From Caldifarciminota bacterium (lineage in GTDB: Bacteria; Hydrothermota; UBA3073), in NCBI GenBank assembly GCA_030606335.1, contig JAUWGP010000030.1, positions 1-33,906 on the forward strand: a stretch of DNA of 33,906 bases, in the 5' to 3' direction. The notes beneath the pieces were generated by a model. It worked only from the letters and a program-made list of their open reading frames with translations. It was not told the origin of the DNA and made no database searches. Of this stretch, positions 22,147 to 31,143 are shown piece by piece (within the stretch, counting starts at the first letter, position 1; the number at the start of each line of letters is the position of its first letter). Both the position numbers and the translations under genes were made by a program.

Positions 22147-23904
22147 TTATCTTATCAATAAGCATTTCCTTGTGGTAACTGTTTTGCCATCAACTTCTAA
22201 TTTACAGAGATAGATTCCAGATGGAACAGGTTTGTCGTTTTTATCAGTACCATCCCATTCCACTTTAGTCATTGGACTTTGGTCGCTTATCATTGGGCTG
22301 AGAGTTTTTATAAGTTGTCCTCTGACATTGTAGATTTTTATCCCTGTTAATCTGTGTAAATCTGTGGCTGAAAAAGAAATCGTGGTTGAAGCACTGAATG
22401 GATTCGGGAAGTTTATCACCTGATACCCATATTTTTTGGCTATCTCTGGCAAATTTTCGATACCTGTCAAATCTATATCCAGAACTGTACATAATTCAAT
22501 TGGGTCTATTTCTCCAGAGTTTGTAGTTCCGCTGTATGCGAAGCGTCCGTGAGCCATATAATGAAGGCTAATAATTGGAAAGTCAATTGAGGTTACTTGG
22601 ACAGGGTCGATAATAGTAGCAGAACCCATATTTACAGTTTCCCCACAGATTTCGCATTGTTCAACTCCATAAACTTGGCAGTATTGTATATAAATCTGGT
22701 CAGTTGGGGGTGTTCCTCCATAATCTACAACAGGTAAATCGCTAATATGCTCAATGATAGCCTCTGTAATCTCCTGTCCGTCATCTATTCCAATATTATG
22801 GGTGTGAGGATTGTCTGGATTCATATCGAAATGTTCTTCGGAAGCATTATTCAGTCCGTCATTATCAATATCAGAAGCAGTTTCAATTACCAGGTGTTGA
22901 GTATCGAAAGGTGCCAAAACTTCTTTCAAAAGTTCAATATCTACACGAGAAGAATCTCCTTCAATGATATAAGAAAAACTACCATGCTCCATAAAGTGCA
23001 TTGCCATATAAGGGACTTGAATTACAAAATTACGAAGCGGGTTATACACATCTACATAGCCCATATTTGCGGTTTCTCCACAGATCGGGCAGGTGTAATG
23101 CCCGTATGTATAATTATCACAAGCATAGCAGGTAGTGTCTGATTCTTCCCTTGGAAGATAATCAATGATAGTTTTATATGATTTTGCTATGGAGTCTGCA
23201 GAAGTAGGATATAGATGAAAACATTGAGTGCCCAAAAGAACTTCCTCTCTATAACTGAGAAAATCGTTGTCAATATCATCTTGTACTGTCAGCCAATGTT
23301 CATCTGCGTGTAGTTGGCTGTTAACTATAAGAGGTGCGCCAAGAGCAATCAAAAAAGAAGTGGCAATAGGTAAGGATTTTCTGCAAAGACCTATAATAGG
23401 ATTGTTGAGATGTGAAGAACTGGCTTCTGTAAAAATATACTCACATTCATTGTGGATTTTCTGATAGTAGGGGACAAGAGAAGGAGTGTTTCTGCAATCT
23501 GGACAAATCCAATGGAAAAGAAGTTTCTGTTCCTTTCCAATATATGGATTTTTAGTGTACCCATTTTCTACGAAATTTTTCACACAGCAATAAGGATAAC
23601 CGAAAAGGAATCCTTGTTTTACTCTGTCGGATTTTTTTGTAGCAATTGGCTTATTTTCAAAGCTCTTCAGGTAGCTGTCTAAATATCTTGATTTAGTACC
23701 AAAGATAGTTTCACATGTATATTTTCCATTCAAGAGTTTTCGCTCTACATTTTCAACCTTTAGACCGTATCTTTTCAAAATATTGGAATCTCTGGAGTTT
23801 ATCGGGATTCCCTTTTCCCAGCGGCTTAAAGGCTTAATCTGCTGTTTGGTAAGCATAGCCAAATAAGCCAGCTGAAAGTCTAATTTTGACAACGGATTTT
23901 TCAT
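22147..23904 (-). CDS. Unusual fusion: DUF483-like Cys domain, internal signal-like helix, duplicated CxxCG/HG module, sorting domain
   Basis: I do not recognise the whole protein (585 residues). Residues 1-170 look cytosolic and carry GYPYCCVKNF (Cys106-107) and CPDC (134-137), reminiscent of DUF483-like proteins. Residues 174-200 (CRKSLPIATSFLIALGA... LHA-D) look exactly like a signal peptide, but in the middle of the chain. Then a module of about 140 residues appears twice: a DxDNDxL calcium-loop-like start (210 and 345), CPICGETANMG/CEICGETVNMG (272 and 417), and HFMEHGSFSY/HYMAHGRFAY (about 303 and 448). The first copy has four clustered cysteines (259, 262, 272, 275), possibly binding Zn. 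Residues 498-585 are a T9SS/FlgD-like sorting domain. GGGAGG before the ATG supports the start, and a good promoter lies upstream. Function unknown. Confidence 0.75.
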   Translation of the reverse strand: MKNPLSKLDFQLAYLAMLTKQQIKPLSRWEKGIPINSRDSNILKRYGLKVENVERKLLNGKYTCETIFGTKSRYLDSYLKSFENKPIATKKSDRVKQGFLFGYPYCCVKNFVENGYTKNPYIGKEQKLLFHWICPDCRNTPSLVPYYQKIHNECEYIFTEASSSHLNNPIIGLCRKSLPIATSFLIALGAPLIVNSQLHADEHWLTVQDDIDNDFLSYREEVLLGTQCFHLYPTSADSIAKSYKTIIDYLPREESDTTCYACDNYTYGHYTCPICGETANMGYVDVYNPLRNFVIQVPYMAMHFMEHGSFSYIIEGDSSRVDIELLKEVLAPFDTQHLVIETASDIDNDGLNNASEEHFDMNPDNPHTHNIGIDDGQEITEAIIEHISDLPVVDYGGTPPTDQIYIQYCQVYGVEQCEICGETVNMGSATIIDPVQVTSIDFPIISLHYMAHGRFAYSGTTNSGEIDPIELCTVLDIDLTGIENLPEIAKKYGYQVINFPNPFSASTTISFSATDLHRLTGIKIYNVRGQLIKTLSPMISDQSPMTKVEWDGTDKNDKPVPSGIYLCKLEVDGKTVTTRKCLLIR

Positions 23905-24124
23905 CTTAACCTCCCGGTATATTACCTTTTATCTAATCCTTCAAGATAGCTATGAGAAAAAGAGAATGTATATCTGGAAAGTAGTTCCTTACGAAAAATA
24001 TGAGGCACAACTATGACATAGACTATGGTAGGAATACGAAGTAAAATAAGTGTGGGTTCTTTTGACTTCTCTATACTTGTTTCTGCTCTTTATTTCTTAT
24101 TATTTCAAATAACTCTCCTCTATA

Positions 24125-24153
24125 ATTATACTACAAAATGAAGTAAAAGTCAA
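24125..24153 (-). promoter_or_regulatory. Sigma-70 promoter of the 585-residue fusion gene
   Basis: TTGACT, 17-bp spacer, TATAAT on the minus strand; leader of about 210 nt to the ATG at 23904. Confidence 0.82.
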
Positions 24154-24506
24154 GAAAAAAATCATCGGTTTTCGGGTACATGACCCTATAGTGATGTATA
24201 AAGATCAAGAATTAGCTTTGTAAAAATTCAACTAAATATTCTTCCTCACTCAAATTAAAGAGCAAATTCCGTGTCAAAATTTGCTAATCCTGAAATAGCA
24301 GTAAATAACTAATTTAGGGGGTAATAATACCGTGCAATTTTTGCAAAATCTGTGCAATAATTGCAGTTAATCATTGTTTTGCTTTTCCTTCGTTCCTCTG
24401 TACAATACCGGGAACCAATATGGAGTGAAGGCTCCTTTCAGGTCTTGGTGCTCTTGTTGCGGATTGAAGGGATTAAACAGATGTTTTCAGCGGATTAAGC
24501 GGATTA

Positions 24507-24586
24507 TAAAAAGCAGCCTGTTTTTTTAAAAATAAAGTCTCGTCATAACTCTATACATTGGAAGGGATTACTGAAAACTGACACCA
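24507..24586. repeat. Repeat R2, copy a
   Basis: Text of the form 'aaaagcagcctgt...gtctcgtcataactctatac...ttactgaaaactgacacca'; three other copies lie at 26836, 29008 and 31144. Confidence 0.7.
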
Positions 24587-24727
24587 ATATTACCCGCTAG
24601 GACGCTCTTCCCTCATCCCCGTTTCACCTATTCTCCGATTCTTAAATAGTGCCTGACCCCGATTTCCCTATTCCATAAGATGTCAAGTAAACTTAAAACT
24701 AAAGACCTGACCCCTTTCTCTCCTTTC

Positions 24728-25186
24728 CTATTTAATATGTTGTTTTATCCAATCTTCAATAGGTTCGATTGGGGCTTCTCTTTTTTGAAATAGAATTTCC
24801 ATTTCTTCATTGTAATAAATACGGTACTCTCCTTTTCTCAACTTAATCTGAAGAAGGGCTACATTCAGACCTTTTACACGAGTACGAAGCTTTATCATTC
24901 TACGTTTCTGTGTTTCTCCAGGTGTATTAAATCTTTTAAGTGAACCTTTGAATTCAATTATATAAGGTTCTCCATTCTTGAAGCCAAAGAAATCAAATGG
25001 AGTACCACGAAAATTAGGTCCTTTCTCAACCTTCTCAAATCCCTCATAGTTCTCAAGAATGTCGTAGGCTAACACCTCTAAAGATTTTTCCAATTCTAAT
25101 CCCAATATATTTTCTTTCAATTCTTCAATGAGGTCTTTATATTTAGTTTTGTCAAACTGCTTTGGGGTTGGTCGTGAGATATTCAT
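24728..25186 (-). CDS. PD-(D/E)XK nuclease-like protein of unknown role
   Basis: A 152-residue protein with a plausible PD-(D/E)XK nuclease core. There is an N-terminal helix with Glu33/Glu37, then 'GTPFDFFGFKNGEPYIIEFKGS' giving Asp65 and Glu78-x-Lys80, then 'RRMIKLRTRVKGLNVALLQIKL', the expected helix and strand after the ExK. The match is by pattern only; I cannot name a family, and a structure-level comparison would be needed to be sure. It begins the accessory region. ATG 25186 is preferred to an in-frame TTG at 25198. A GGGGTCAGG sequence follows the stop, as for several neighbours. Confidence 0.6.
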   Translation of the reverse strand: MNISRPTPKQFDKTKYKDLIEELKENILGLELEKSLEVLAYDILENYEGFEKVEKGPNFRGTPFDFFGFKNGEPYIIEFKGSLKRFNTPGETQKRRMIKLRTRVKGLNVALLQIKLRKGEYRIYYNEEMEILFQKREAPIEPIEDWIKQHIK

Positions 25187-25336
25187 ATCACTATTCAAAT
25201 TATTTGTTTAAGAGCAATGCACAACTTTTTGCACGAATGTCTTTATATTACAATTACTAAGTTAGACCTACAAATTTAATTTTAAAAAAATCTAAATCTT
25301 ATTTTAGGGCTTGACCCCTGATTCCGATTTTCCTTC

Positions 25337-26224
25337 TTAATTTAGATCATTAATTTTTTTTGCAAACTCTTTCATTAACTCAGTTTTTCCACTGAACATC
25401 TTCATAGAGGTTTTTTCCTCTAAACGATTAAATTTTTCTGTTACTGTAGAGTTGTTGAAGGTGTATTGTTTAGTGGAGTAAATATCTTCTAAAGAGGATA
25501 TTATCGGTCTAAGAGTTTGTAAAATACCGTTATTAAAAGAGTCGTTCTCTTTTATTCGATCATATATCTTTAAATCAATATATTTTTCTACGAAATATTG
25601 ATAAACATATCTATCTTTGTTTAGACAATTATCATTTTCTATGTAATTATGAAAACACTTAGTAGCTGTTTCTACACTACTTCTTGAAACAGAAATCATT
25701 ATTTTTGATAAATGCATAAAAGAACTTGTCACATATACATGATTATGTTCGTGAGCAATAAGAAGAGATTCATAATTACTATCATTTCTCAATTTTCTTG
25801 CTTTCTCAAATTTTTCACCAAATTTCCTAAGTTTCTCTCTGACATTTTTTAATTTTAAATTGTCTTCATAGTATTCACACAATTCATCGAAAGATATATT
25901 AGTCCTATCATTACTAGAATCGAAATTTTTTAACCAATTACACTTAATATCTTGTTTATCATTAAAAAATTTACAAATATTTGAATGGCTTGTCGGATAA
26001 TCACCAAAAACTATAAAAATAATTAGTCTGCCAGTATGTAGCATAGAATAATATGAAGATACTGCTGACCAATTTAGTATTCTTTTTTGCTTCAATTCAT
26101 TTGCTACCGTAAAATCTAAAATCGCAGAAATGTATAAACAAAATGTGAGATAAAACTTTTGAGAGATTTTATTAGGATCTTGGATCCAATAATTGTATGA
26201 AGAGCATTCTATTAAAGTATTCAT
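25337..26224 (-). CDS. HEPN-like hypothetical protein
   Basis: This 295-residue AT-rich gene has no name I recognise. The N-terminal half resembles the HEPN fold: 'NWSAVSSYYSMLHTGRLIIFIVFGDYPTSH' (51-80) is the usual helix pair, and 'EKARKLRNDSNYES' (140-153) fits the 'aR.lRxxadY' helix. The RNase-type R-x4-6-H motif is not clean here: RNDSNYE is seen, with His158, His160 and His162 further on. The C-terminal half is all-alpha and unassigned. HEPN proteins are frequent in toxin and phage-defence loci, and the neighbours here fit such a setting, but no cognate antitoxin (for example an MNT nucleotidyltransferase) is visible. Confidence 0.5.
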   Translation of the reverse strand: MNTLIECSSYNYWIQDPNKISQKFYLTFCLYISAILDFTVANELKQKRILNWSAVSSYYSMLHTGRLIIFIVFGDYPTSHSNICKFFNDKQDIKCNWLKNFDSSNDRTNISFDELCEYYEDNLKLKNVREKLRKFGEKFEKARKLRNDSNYESLLIAHEHNHVYVTSSFMHLSKIMISVSRSSVETATKCFHNYIENDNCLNKDRYVYQYFVEKYIDLKIYDRIKENDSFNNGILQTLRPIISSLEDIYSTKQYTFNNSTVTEKFNRLEEKTSMKMFSGKTELMKEFAKKINDLN

Positions 26225-26407
26225 ATGAATTCTCCTTAAATAAATAACTAATATAAATAGGAATTAGCACCAATCACATAGTTCTTGTGGTGTTAGATAG
26301 AGCTTCTCATTATATCTATTACTTTGAAAATCATACATAATTGGATTTGTCAATGAGCTTAATCCGTGTATTATTTGGTATCAAACTTAAGAAAATTATT
26401 TCTACAC
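26225..26407. other. Gap before the HEPN-like gene
   Basis: Very AT-rich, 183 bp. I see no gene and no clear promoter. Confidence 0.4.
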
Positions 26408-26587
26408 CTACTCCTCATCTTTCTCTTGGCATTCTTTGGGGGCTTTAGTCTTAAGTTCATTAATATGTCTCTTATATTCATTATATTCATCTCTTTGTTG
26501 TTTCCTATCTTCTATGTACTCTTTTATCATTGAACCAATTAAGAAAATTGCAAATACCGAACTACTTATAATCACAAATAAAGTCAT
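26408..26587 (-). CDS. 59-residue single-span membrane peptide with charged tail
   Basis: A small ORF from ATG 26587 to TAG 26408. Residues 2-20 are one hydrophobic helix (LFVIISSSVFAIFLIGS). Residues 21-59 are a highly charged likely coiled coil (KEYIEDRKQQRDEYNEYKRH... ) ending in Asp-Glu-Glu. An A-rich AAGAAG sequence precedes the ATG. Such one-helix peptides are common beside toxin and defence genes, but no function can be assigned. The sense-like organisation makes it more credible than the open frame on the opposite strand. Confidence 0.55.
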   Translation of the reverse strand: MTLFVIISSSVFAIFLIGSMIKEYIEDRKQQRDEYNEYKRHINELKTKAPKECQEKDEE

Positions 26588-26835
26588 TTTCTTCTTTTTA
26601 TATTCTATACATATTTATCATGCATTATAAGATGGAAATATATTAGTACTTCCTTGAGTTGATTTAACCATTTGTTTATTGATCTGATAACATTATTTAT
26701 AGTTTGAGAATACCAGTTACAAGTTTTTTCAACTTGACATCCTAAGTGTTTTAGACATAATTCAGCATTGATTAAATTTGTTGAAGAAAAGCGCAATTCG
26801 TTCCCTAATAACAAATTAGAGAAAGAGATTGTGGG

Positions 26836-26919
26836 AAAAAAGTAGCCCGTTTCCTTTTTCTAAACCAAAGTATTGTTATAACTCTGTATATTATAAATGA
26901 TTACTGAGAACCGACACCA
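26836..26919. repeat. Repeat R2, copy b
   Basis: 'aaaaaagtagcccgtttcc...gttataactctgtatattata...actgagaaccgacacca', located just after the stop of the 182-residue membrane protein (reading the minus strand). Confidence 0.7.
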
Positions 26920-26921
26920 TT

Positions 26922-27470
26922 TTATTTTAGTTTTCTACACACTACTCCTGTGAGAGTGTTCTCTCTCATGCTGCCAACTTCTTCTATAAACTTCTGCAAT
27001 GCAGAGCTTTCGAGATCGATAATCTGGAGTGTCTGTCTGCGATACTGAAACGGGAGATCACGTTTCAGTTTCCCCGTCTCACAGAGATACTGAAAGGAAA
27101 CGATATCACCCTTTTCTGTCACCATGCCGACTACAGTGCCGACTGGGTTTTCATCTTGGTAAATTTTGTTCGGATCTCGAGTGGCAACCCAGCTAATAGG
27201 TTTGGGCTGCTTGGGGCGGAACAGGCTGGTGACAGTAGCCCTTAGATCGATCTGACTGTGTACAATCCAGTTGACCGCCAAGAGCAGAACAAGGAGCACC
27301 ACCAAAGTACTAACAATCTGGAGAGAGAAATTCAGCTTGCAGTGTTTCTCCAGAAATCGAAGGCGCATCTCATTAAGATCCAAACGTGGACGCCAGACCT
27401 TGACCAGGGAAATAATGAAGACACCTAGGAGAACAAGAATTAAGAGAGTTTTTGCAACAAATTCGATCAT
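26922..27470 (-). CDS. Two-helix membrane protein, GC-richer than its neighbours
   Basis: A 182-residue protein not recognised by family. It has two membrane helices (about 5-23 and 50-70) joined by a basic loop 'KVWRPRLDLNEMRLRFLEKHCK', then a soluble domain of about 110 residues beginning 'FRPKQPKPISWVATRDPNKIYQDENPVGTVVGMVTEKGDIVSF'. That domain may be a small beta-barrel. The base composition is clearly more GC-rich than the AT-rich genes on both sides, suggesting separate acquisition. No good promoter or ribosome binding site is seen. It ends right beside repeat R2b. Confidence 0.6.
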   Translation of the reverse strand: MIEFVAKTLLILVLLGVFIISLVKVWRPRLDLNEMRLRFLEKHCKLNFSLQIVSTLVVLLVLLLAVNWIVHSQIDLRATVTSLFRPKQPKPISWVATRDPNKIYQDENPVGTVVGMVTEKGDIVSFQYLCETGKLKRDLPFQYRRQTLQIIDLESSALQKFIEEVGSMRENTLTGVVCRKLK

Positions 27471-27691
27471 GATCTTTCTTGATCACACAACATAGGTTTA
27501 TCTGTACTAATAGAATTTCAATCACGGCTAATTTAGCTATCTAAACTTTTTATGAACGAATTAATTAACACCATAATAAGCCGAAAGTTAAAGCATAGCA
27601 ATATTAATACACCAAAGAAAAGGAAGTATTTTTTCTAAGAACAGACGGTAGATTCACAATTCCATTAACCAGCTTGTTTTAACTATAAATT

Positions 27692-28780
27692 TCAATCTGC
27701 TAAGAAATATTCTTTTAGTATGTCAATTTTTTGGGAAATCGATTGCTGTATTTCCTTTGGATGAATTTCGTCATCTTTAAATCCAAATATATCATTCCCA
27801 CACTTTGAGCAATACTTCTGGGTTTCTCTATTCTTTTGACCACATTCACATATCCACATTTTCTTTATTTTGTGGGAAAATTTTGAAACCTCGGTTATTA
27901 GTTTCACTCTCATTTTAAATATATTTTTAATCTTATCCAAGATATTTTCGAAAATTAAAATATCATCAGTACAGTACCATGATTTATTTAACGTAAGTAG
28001 GGGTAGAAAGTTTTTTCCACGCAAAAAATAATCAGGATCTAAAAAATCTCCTATCTTCCCAAAATCAACAATATTTGAACCATCTATGATTTCCATTAAA
28101 GCTTGTAATATTCCCGGATTCTCTTCCATAGCAGAATATATATGTTTCTTTGCAATCTCTTCTGGTAAGTTTAAGAAGTATTGCCTACATCTTTCTCTAA
28201 ATTTCTTTTTAGATTCAGTAACATATGAGTTATCTGAATAATTTGTTAATGAGACCAAAATATTTGGTGCAATTTCGTGAACTTTATTTTCAATTATATA
28301 TTTCCATATTTCATCATCCATATTTAATTCCCCTCGTTTGGCGAGCTCTACGATCCTTTTCCTCTTAAGGAGTATATCTATTTCATTTGAACTCAGAAGC
28401 TTTTTAGACTTTGTACTTATGTTTTCGGATTTTTTTAGTGGTTTGGCTATAACAGCTGTTCCAAGAGCAGTAATCATAAACATCTGTACATTCTTACCTG
28501 AAATTTGATCGTGGTCGATACGTAACCCTACAATCGAATTTGCACCAAGTGAAATCGCTTTCTGTCTTAAAATATCAATTGCTTCCTCGTTAATAGAACT
28601 CAATTGACTTTGATAAGAACTTGAACGACCACCAAAAAAATCTGAAAACGACGCTAAAAAATCGTGAAAAAACCCAGTTCCCGCAACAACATGAGACGAA
28701 ATAGTTCCAAAATATTCTTGTATTTGAAAACCCTCGATAGTGGGTGTTGTTGTTACTATCATATCTTCTTTTATAACCAT
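27692..28780 (-). CDS. UPF0145/YbjQ-domain protein with C-terminal zinc ribbon
   Basis: Residues 7-112 match the UPF0145 (YbjQ) fold: 'MIVTTTPTIEGFQIQEYFGTISSHVVAGT', 'INEEAIDILRQKAISLGANSIVGLRIDHDQI' and 'QMFMITALGTAVI'. These proteins form pentameric rings, sometimes called putative heavy-metal-binding, of unknown role. A helical middle of about 180 residues follows, then a four-Cys zinc ribbon near 315-335 (CECGQKNRETQKYCSKCG). YbjQ proteins are usually about 105 residues, so this 362-residue architecture is uncommon. ATG 28780 has AGGAGG at ideal distance and is preferred to a start six codons upstream. A promoter lies at 28892-28920. Confidence 0.82.
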   Translation of the reverse strand: MVIKEDMIVTTTPTIEGFQIQEYFGTISSHVVAGTGFFHDFLASFSDFFGGRSSSYQSQLSSINEEAIDILRQKAISLGANSIVGLRIDHDQISGKNVQMFMITALGTAVIAKPLKKSENISTKSKKLLSSNEIDILLKRKRIVELAKRGELNMDDEIWKYIIENKVHEIAPNILVSLTNYSDNSYVTESKKKFRERCRQYFLNLPEEIAKKHIYSAMEENPGILQALMEIIDGSNIVDFGKIGDFLDPDYFLRGKNFLPLLTLNKSWYCTDDILIFENILDKIKNIFKMRVKLITEVSKFSHKIKKMWICECGQKNRETQKYCSKCGNDIFGFKDDEIHPKEIQQSISQKIDILKEYFLAD

Positions 28781-28891
28781 AGAGTTCACCTCCTGCACTA
28801 AGATTTTTAATACTCGAATGGTTGGATAAATTAGTAAATATTATAGTAAAACTTTCAAATATCTTCTTAAGTTACTCGCTTATTTAATCTT

Positions 28892-28920
28892 ATTATAACA
28901 CAAACCTAAATAAAATTCAA
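28892..28920 (-). promoter_or_regulatory. Sigma-70 promoter of the UPF0145 gene
   Basis: TTGAAT, 17-bp spacer, TATAAT on the minus strand; a slightly weaker -35 than at the other loci. Confidence 0.75.
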
Positions 28921-29007
28921 GTAAAAATTGAAAGTTACGTTACATTTGAATCATCTACGCAATTTAGCATCTATTGAATTTGATGTAAAAAAAGAAATTG
29001 TGAGTGG

Positions 29008-29096
29008 AAAAAGTAGCCTGTCCCCTTTTTCTAAAATAGAGTCTCGTTATAACTCTTTACATTATAAATGATTACTGAGAACTGACAACTGACACC
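29008..29096. repeat. Repeat R2, copy c
   Basis: 'ggaaaaagtagcctgtcccc...gtctcgttataactctttac...attactgagaactgac', close to copies a, b and d. Confidence 0.7.
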
Positions 29097-29205
29097 TATT
29101 TTCACAAAATCTTATTTCTGTGCCTGACTCCCATTTCCCATATGCGAACACAAAAATCAAGACCCGTTCCTAATCCCTAACCTTTCACATTTTTGCATTT
29201 TGACT

Positions 29206-30954
29206 TTATAGAGAAAAATAGTATTCCTTCATCTTCAATGCCAATAATAGTCTCCTTTGATTTAGAAATTCCTCATACTCATTTATAGCCATTGAAAATA
29301 TAGTTTTAGGTATACAGTTCATTTTTAAGTTCCGGTAAAGAGTTTTCGGATTATCAATAGCGCCATATATTTTCTCACCACCATTACATTGTTCTTTTAG
29401 TTTGCGAAAGTATATATTTGGACTTTTATCCCTTATTTTTATATTTATCTCTGATTGCATATATACATAATTAGCAATCTGATTATATTTTCCTCTTGTT
29501 AACCCGTACTTTTTTAGATATTCTCTTGGGAAAACATGGTGTCTATCGCCTCTATGTGTTACTAAATCTTCAACTGTTATGTCTTTTGATAAGAATCCTT
29601 TATCATTCGATTTTATCTGAGCAGCGAGATAGACATTGAAATAGGGACTACTTGCTACTGAGGTATTCATGTTTTGTATAAGGGCAACATCCCAAAAAGA
29701 GTCAGAAAGTTCAGCTTTTTCAATATCTTCAAGATATTCCGAAAAATTTCCAGTTGATATTCTTCGCACATCTACATCAAACTTTGTTTCAGGTGAACCT
29801 GAATATCTTCCTGTAAGAATTGTTAAAACAAACCACCTCCGTACAAATTTTTCAATATCGGCAGCTTTACAGTTCTGAAATTTTAACCTGAGGTATAGTA
29901 TGTATGCAAAGTTTAGCACATTTTGAGAACGAATGAGTTGAGGAGAAATAAATCCCGCTGATCTGATTATCATTAGGAATCTTTTGAAATTCGTTTCATT
30001 AATGAAATTTAGTATACCTTTTTCGAGAGATCGGAAAGATTGCATAGCAATTTTTTCCTCGTACGTTCTTTTTTCAAAATTTCTTCCAGATAGAAGACTC
30101 ACCAAATCGGATAATTTACCTCTATTGAACTCAGATGTAAATGCAACTCTCAGCAAGTCAGCATAACCAGGATCGTATAAGTCATCTTTCTCATTTTTCA
30201 ACCAAGACATTTTGCGAAAATAATCAGTTGACGTGAAATCTTTATCTACCTCTTTAAACTGGTTATAGAACTCGGGAGCAACTGCAAGATGACAAAAGTA
30301 GTCAATACACTTTCTAAGATTCACTCCTCCATACTTCTCATTTGCAGCAATTTTAGACATCGCGAAGTCCGCTTGGCTTAAAAGTGCTCCTTGTCTGTTG
30401 ATCCGTATGAAAATTTCTGTAACAACTTCGATATCTAAATCAGAAATTAACTCAATGTATCCAAAGTCTCTTTTGTTAATTTGTTTCAAGTTTTCAAGGG
30501 CATCTTCTACTTGCTCAAAATTAGCTGTGGGATTCCTTTTACAGTAGTCTTTTACTACTCTACTTAAACGTTCCTCTCCTGTTATGATTGGTCCTATGTC
30601 ATGAATCCAAGTTTTATCTTTTGCAATTGCAGGATTAAATACTTCAAATCTTTCATCAATTGGATGGAATGCAATTTGAATTCTAACACGGTTATAATCC
30701 TTAGTAATAATCTGCTCACCTAAGATTGCAGTCTTAATTGCAATTAAGCGTTGTTGACCATCAATAAGAATTCTCTTACCAGCTGATTTAGAACCATCTT
30801 TCAGTTTTACATCTGGATTTCGCCAAGCAATTAGATATCCTATTGGGTAACCCTGATATAGTGAATCTATCAACTCTCTAACCTTTATGGAATTCCAAAC
30901 AAAAGGTCTCAAAACAGAATTGGGGGTCAGGCTAAGATTTAAGAAATAATTCAA
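29206..30954 (-). CDS. DUF262/HNH (GmrSD-like) protein, 5' end replaced by repeat R1b
   Basis: DUF262 plus DUF1524 proteins are ParB-like NTPase/HNH nucleases; the GmrSD members are type IV restriction enzymes against modified phage DNA. Visible are '[29 protein letters not shown]', the DGQQR motif (65-69, [12 protein letters not shown]) and the HNH part '[17 protein letters not shown]' (468-484). The open frame begins with an in-frame TTG at 30954, and its first 14 codons are repeat R1 sequence. Families like this normally have about 15-30 residues, including the 'IPxxQR' stretch, before RPFVW. So the true 5' end is lost, at a junction near 30910-30914. No ATG occurs in frame for a long way. 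R1's promoter could still drive a chimaeric product; otherwise it is a pseudogene. Confidence 0.8.
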   Translation of the reverse strand: MNYFLNLSLTPNSVLRPFVWNSIKVRELIDSLYQGYPIGYLIAWRNPDVKLKDGSKSAGKRILIDGQQRLIAIKTAILGEQIITKDYNRVRIQIAFHPIDERFEVFNPAIAKDKTWIHDIGPIITGEERLSRVVKDYCKRNPTANFEQVEDALENLKQINKRDFGYIELISDLDIEVVTEIFIRINRQGALLSQADFAMSKIAANEKYGGVNLRKCIDYFCHLAVAPEFYNQFKEVDKDFTSTDYFRKMSWLKNEKDDLYDPGYADLLRVAFTSEFNRGKLSDLVSLLSGRNFEKRTYEEKIAMQSFRSLEKGILNFINETNFKRFLMIIRSAGFISPQLIRSQNVLNFAYILYLRLKFQNCKAADIEKFVRRWFVLTILTGRYSGSPETKFDVDVRRISTGNFSEYLEDIEKAELSDSFWDVALIQNMNTSVASSPYFNVYLAAQIKSNDKGFLSKDITVEDLVTHRGDRHHVFPREYLKKYGLTRGKYNQIANYVYMQSEINIKIRDKSPNIYFRKLKEQCNGGEKIYGAIDNPKTLYRNLKMNCIPKTIFSMAINEYEEFLNQRRLLLALKMKEYYFSL

Positions 30955-31143
30955 AAGATAAATTAGGGATGGTCTTAACTATTTACCTGGGTGATTTCAT
31001 TCGCTACGGAACTCTTCTACTTTCCCAATTATCTCTTCTGTTATAATTATAGCATTAAATGTGGGAAAAGTCAAGAAAAAATATCAGCGGATTGAAGGGA
31101 TTAATCAGATATTTTCAGCGGATTAAGCGGATTTATCGGATTA
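30914..31143. repeat. Repeat R1, copy b (truncates the DUF262 gene)
   Basis: Same start 'acagaattgggggtcaggct' and same promoter as copies a and c; uninterrupted 'cagcggattgaaggg' at 31084. Confidence 0.8.
31046..31074 (-). promoter_or_regulatory. Sigma-70 promoter within R1b
   Basis: TTGACT, 17-bp spacer, TATAAT on the minus strand; would transcribe the truncated DUF262 gene. Confidence 0.8.

Larger units (their letters stand above)
23905..24727. other. 823-bp intergenic region
   Basis: No gene recognised. It holds a promoter (24125-24153), a TGCAAT-rich patch near 24330-24365, 'cggattaagcgg' text at 24460-24505, repeat R2a (24507-24586) and text like that upstream of the C25 gene (24598-24640). 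Near the right end, GCCTGACCCC-type sequences follow the next gene's stop. Confidence 0.55.
28781..29205. other. Intergenic region with promoter and repeat R2c
   Basis: 425 bp. It holds the UPF0145-gene promoter (28892-28920), repeat R2c (29008-29096) with the GTAGCCTGTCCCC half-hairpin, and GCCTGACTCCCA text. No gene is seen. Confidence 0.55.

Noticed and set aside
25337-26224. Clear HEPN/MNT toxin-antitoxin pair
   Set aside because: No nucleotidyltransferase or other antitoxin frame is adjacent, and the R-x4-6-H motif is not clean.
26436-26630. 64-codon frame on the plus strand
   Set aside because: It is antisense to the more convincing membrane-peptide frame and lacks a start signal.
26605-26814. 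69-codon frame on the minus strand upstream of the 59-residue peptide
   Set aside because: It starts with TTG beside repeat R2b, has no ribosome binding site and no recognisable sequence. It may be the tail of a truncated gene, but I cannot support it.
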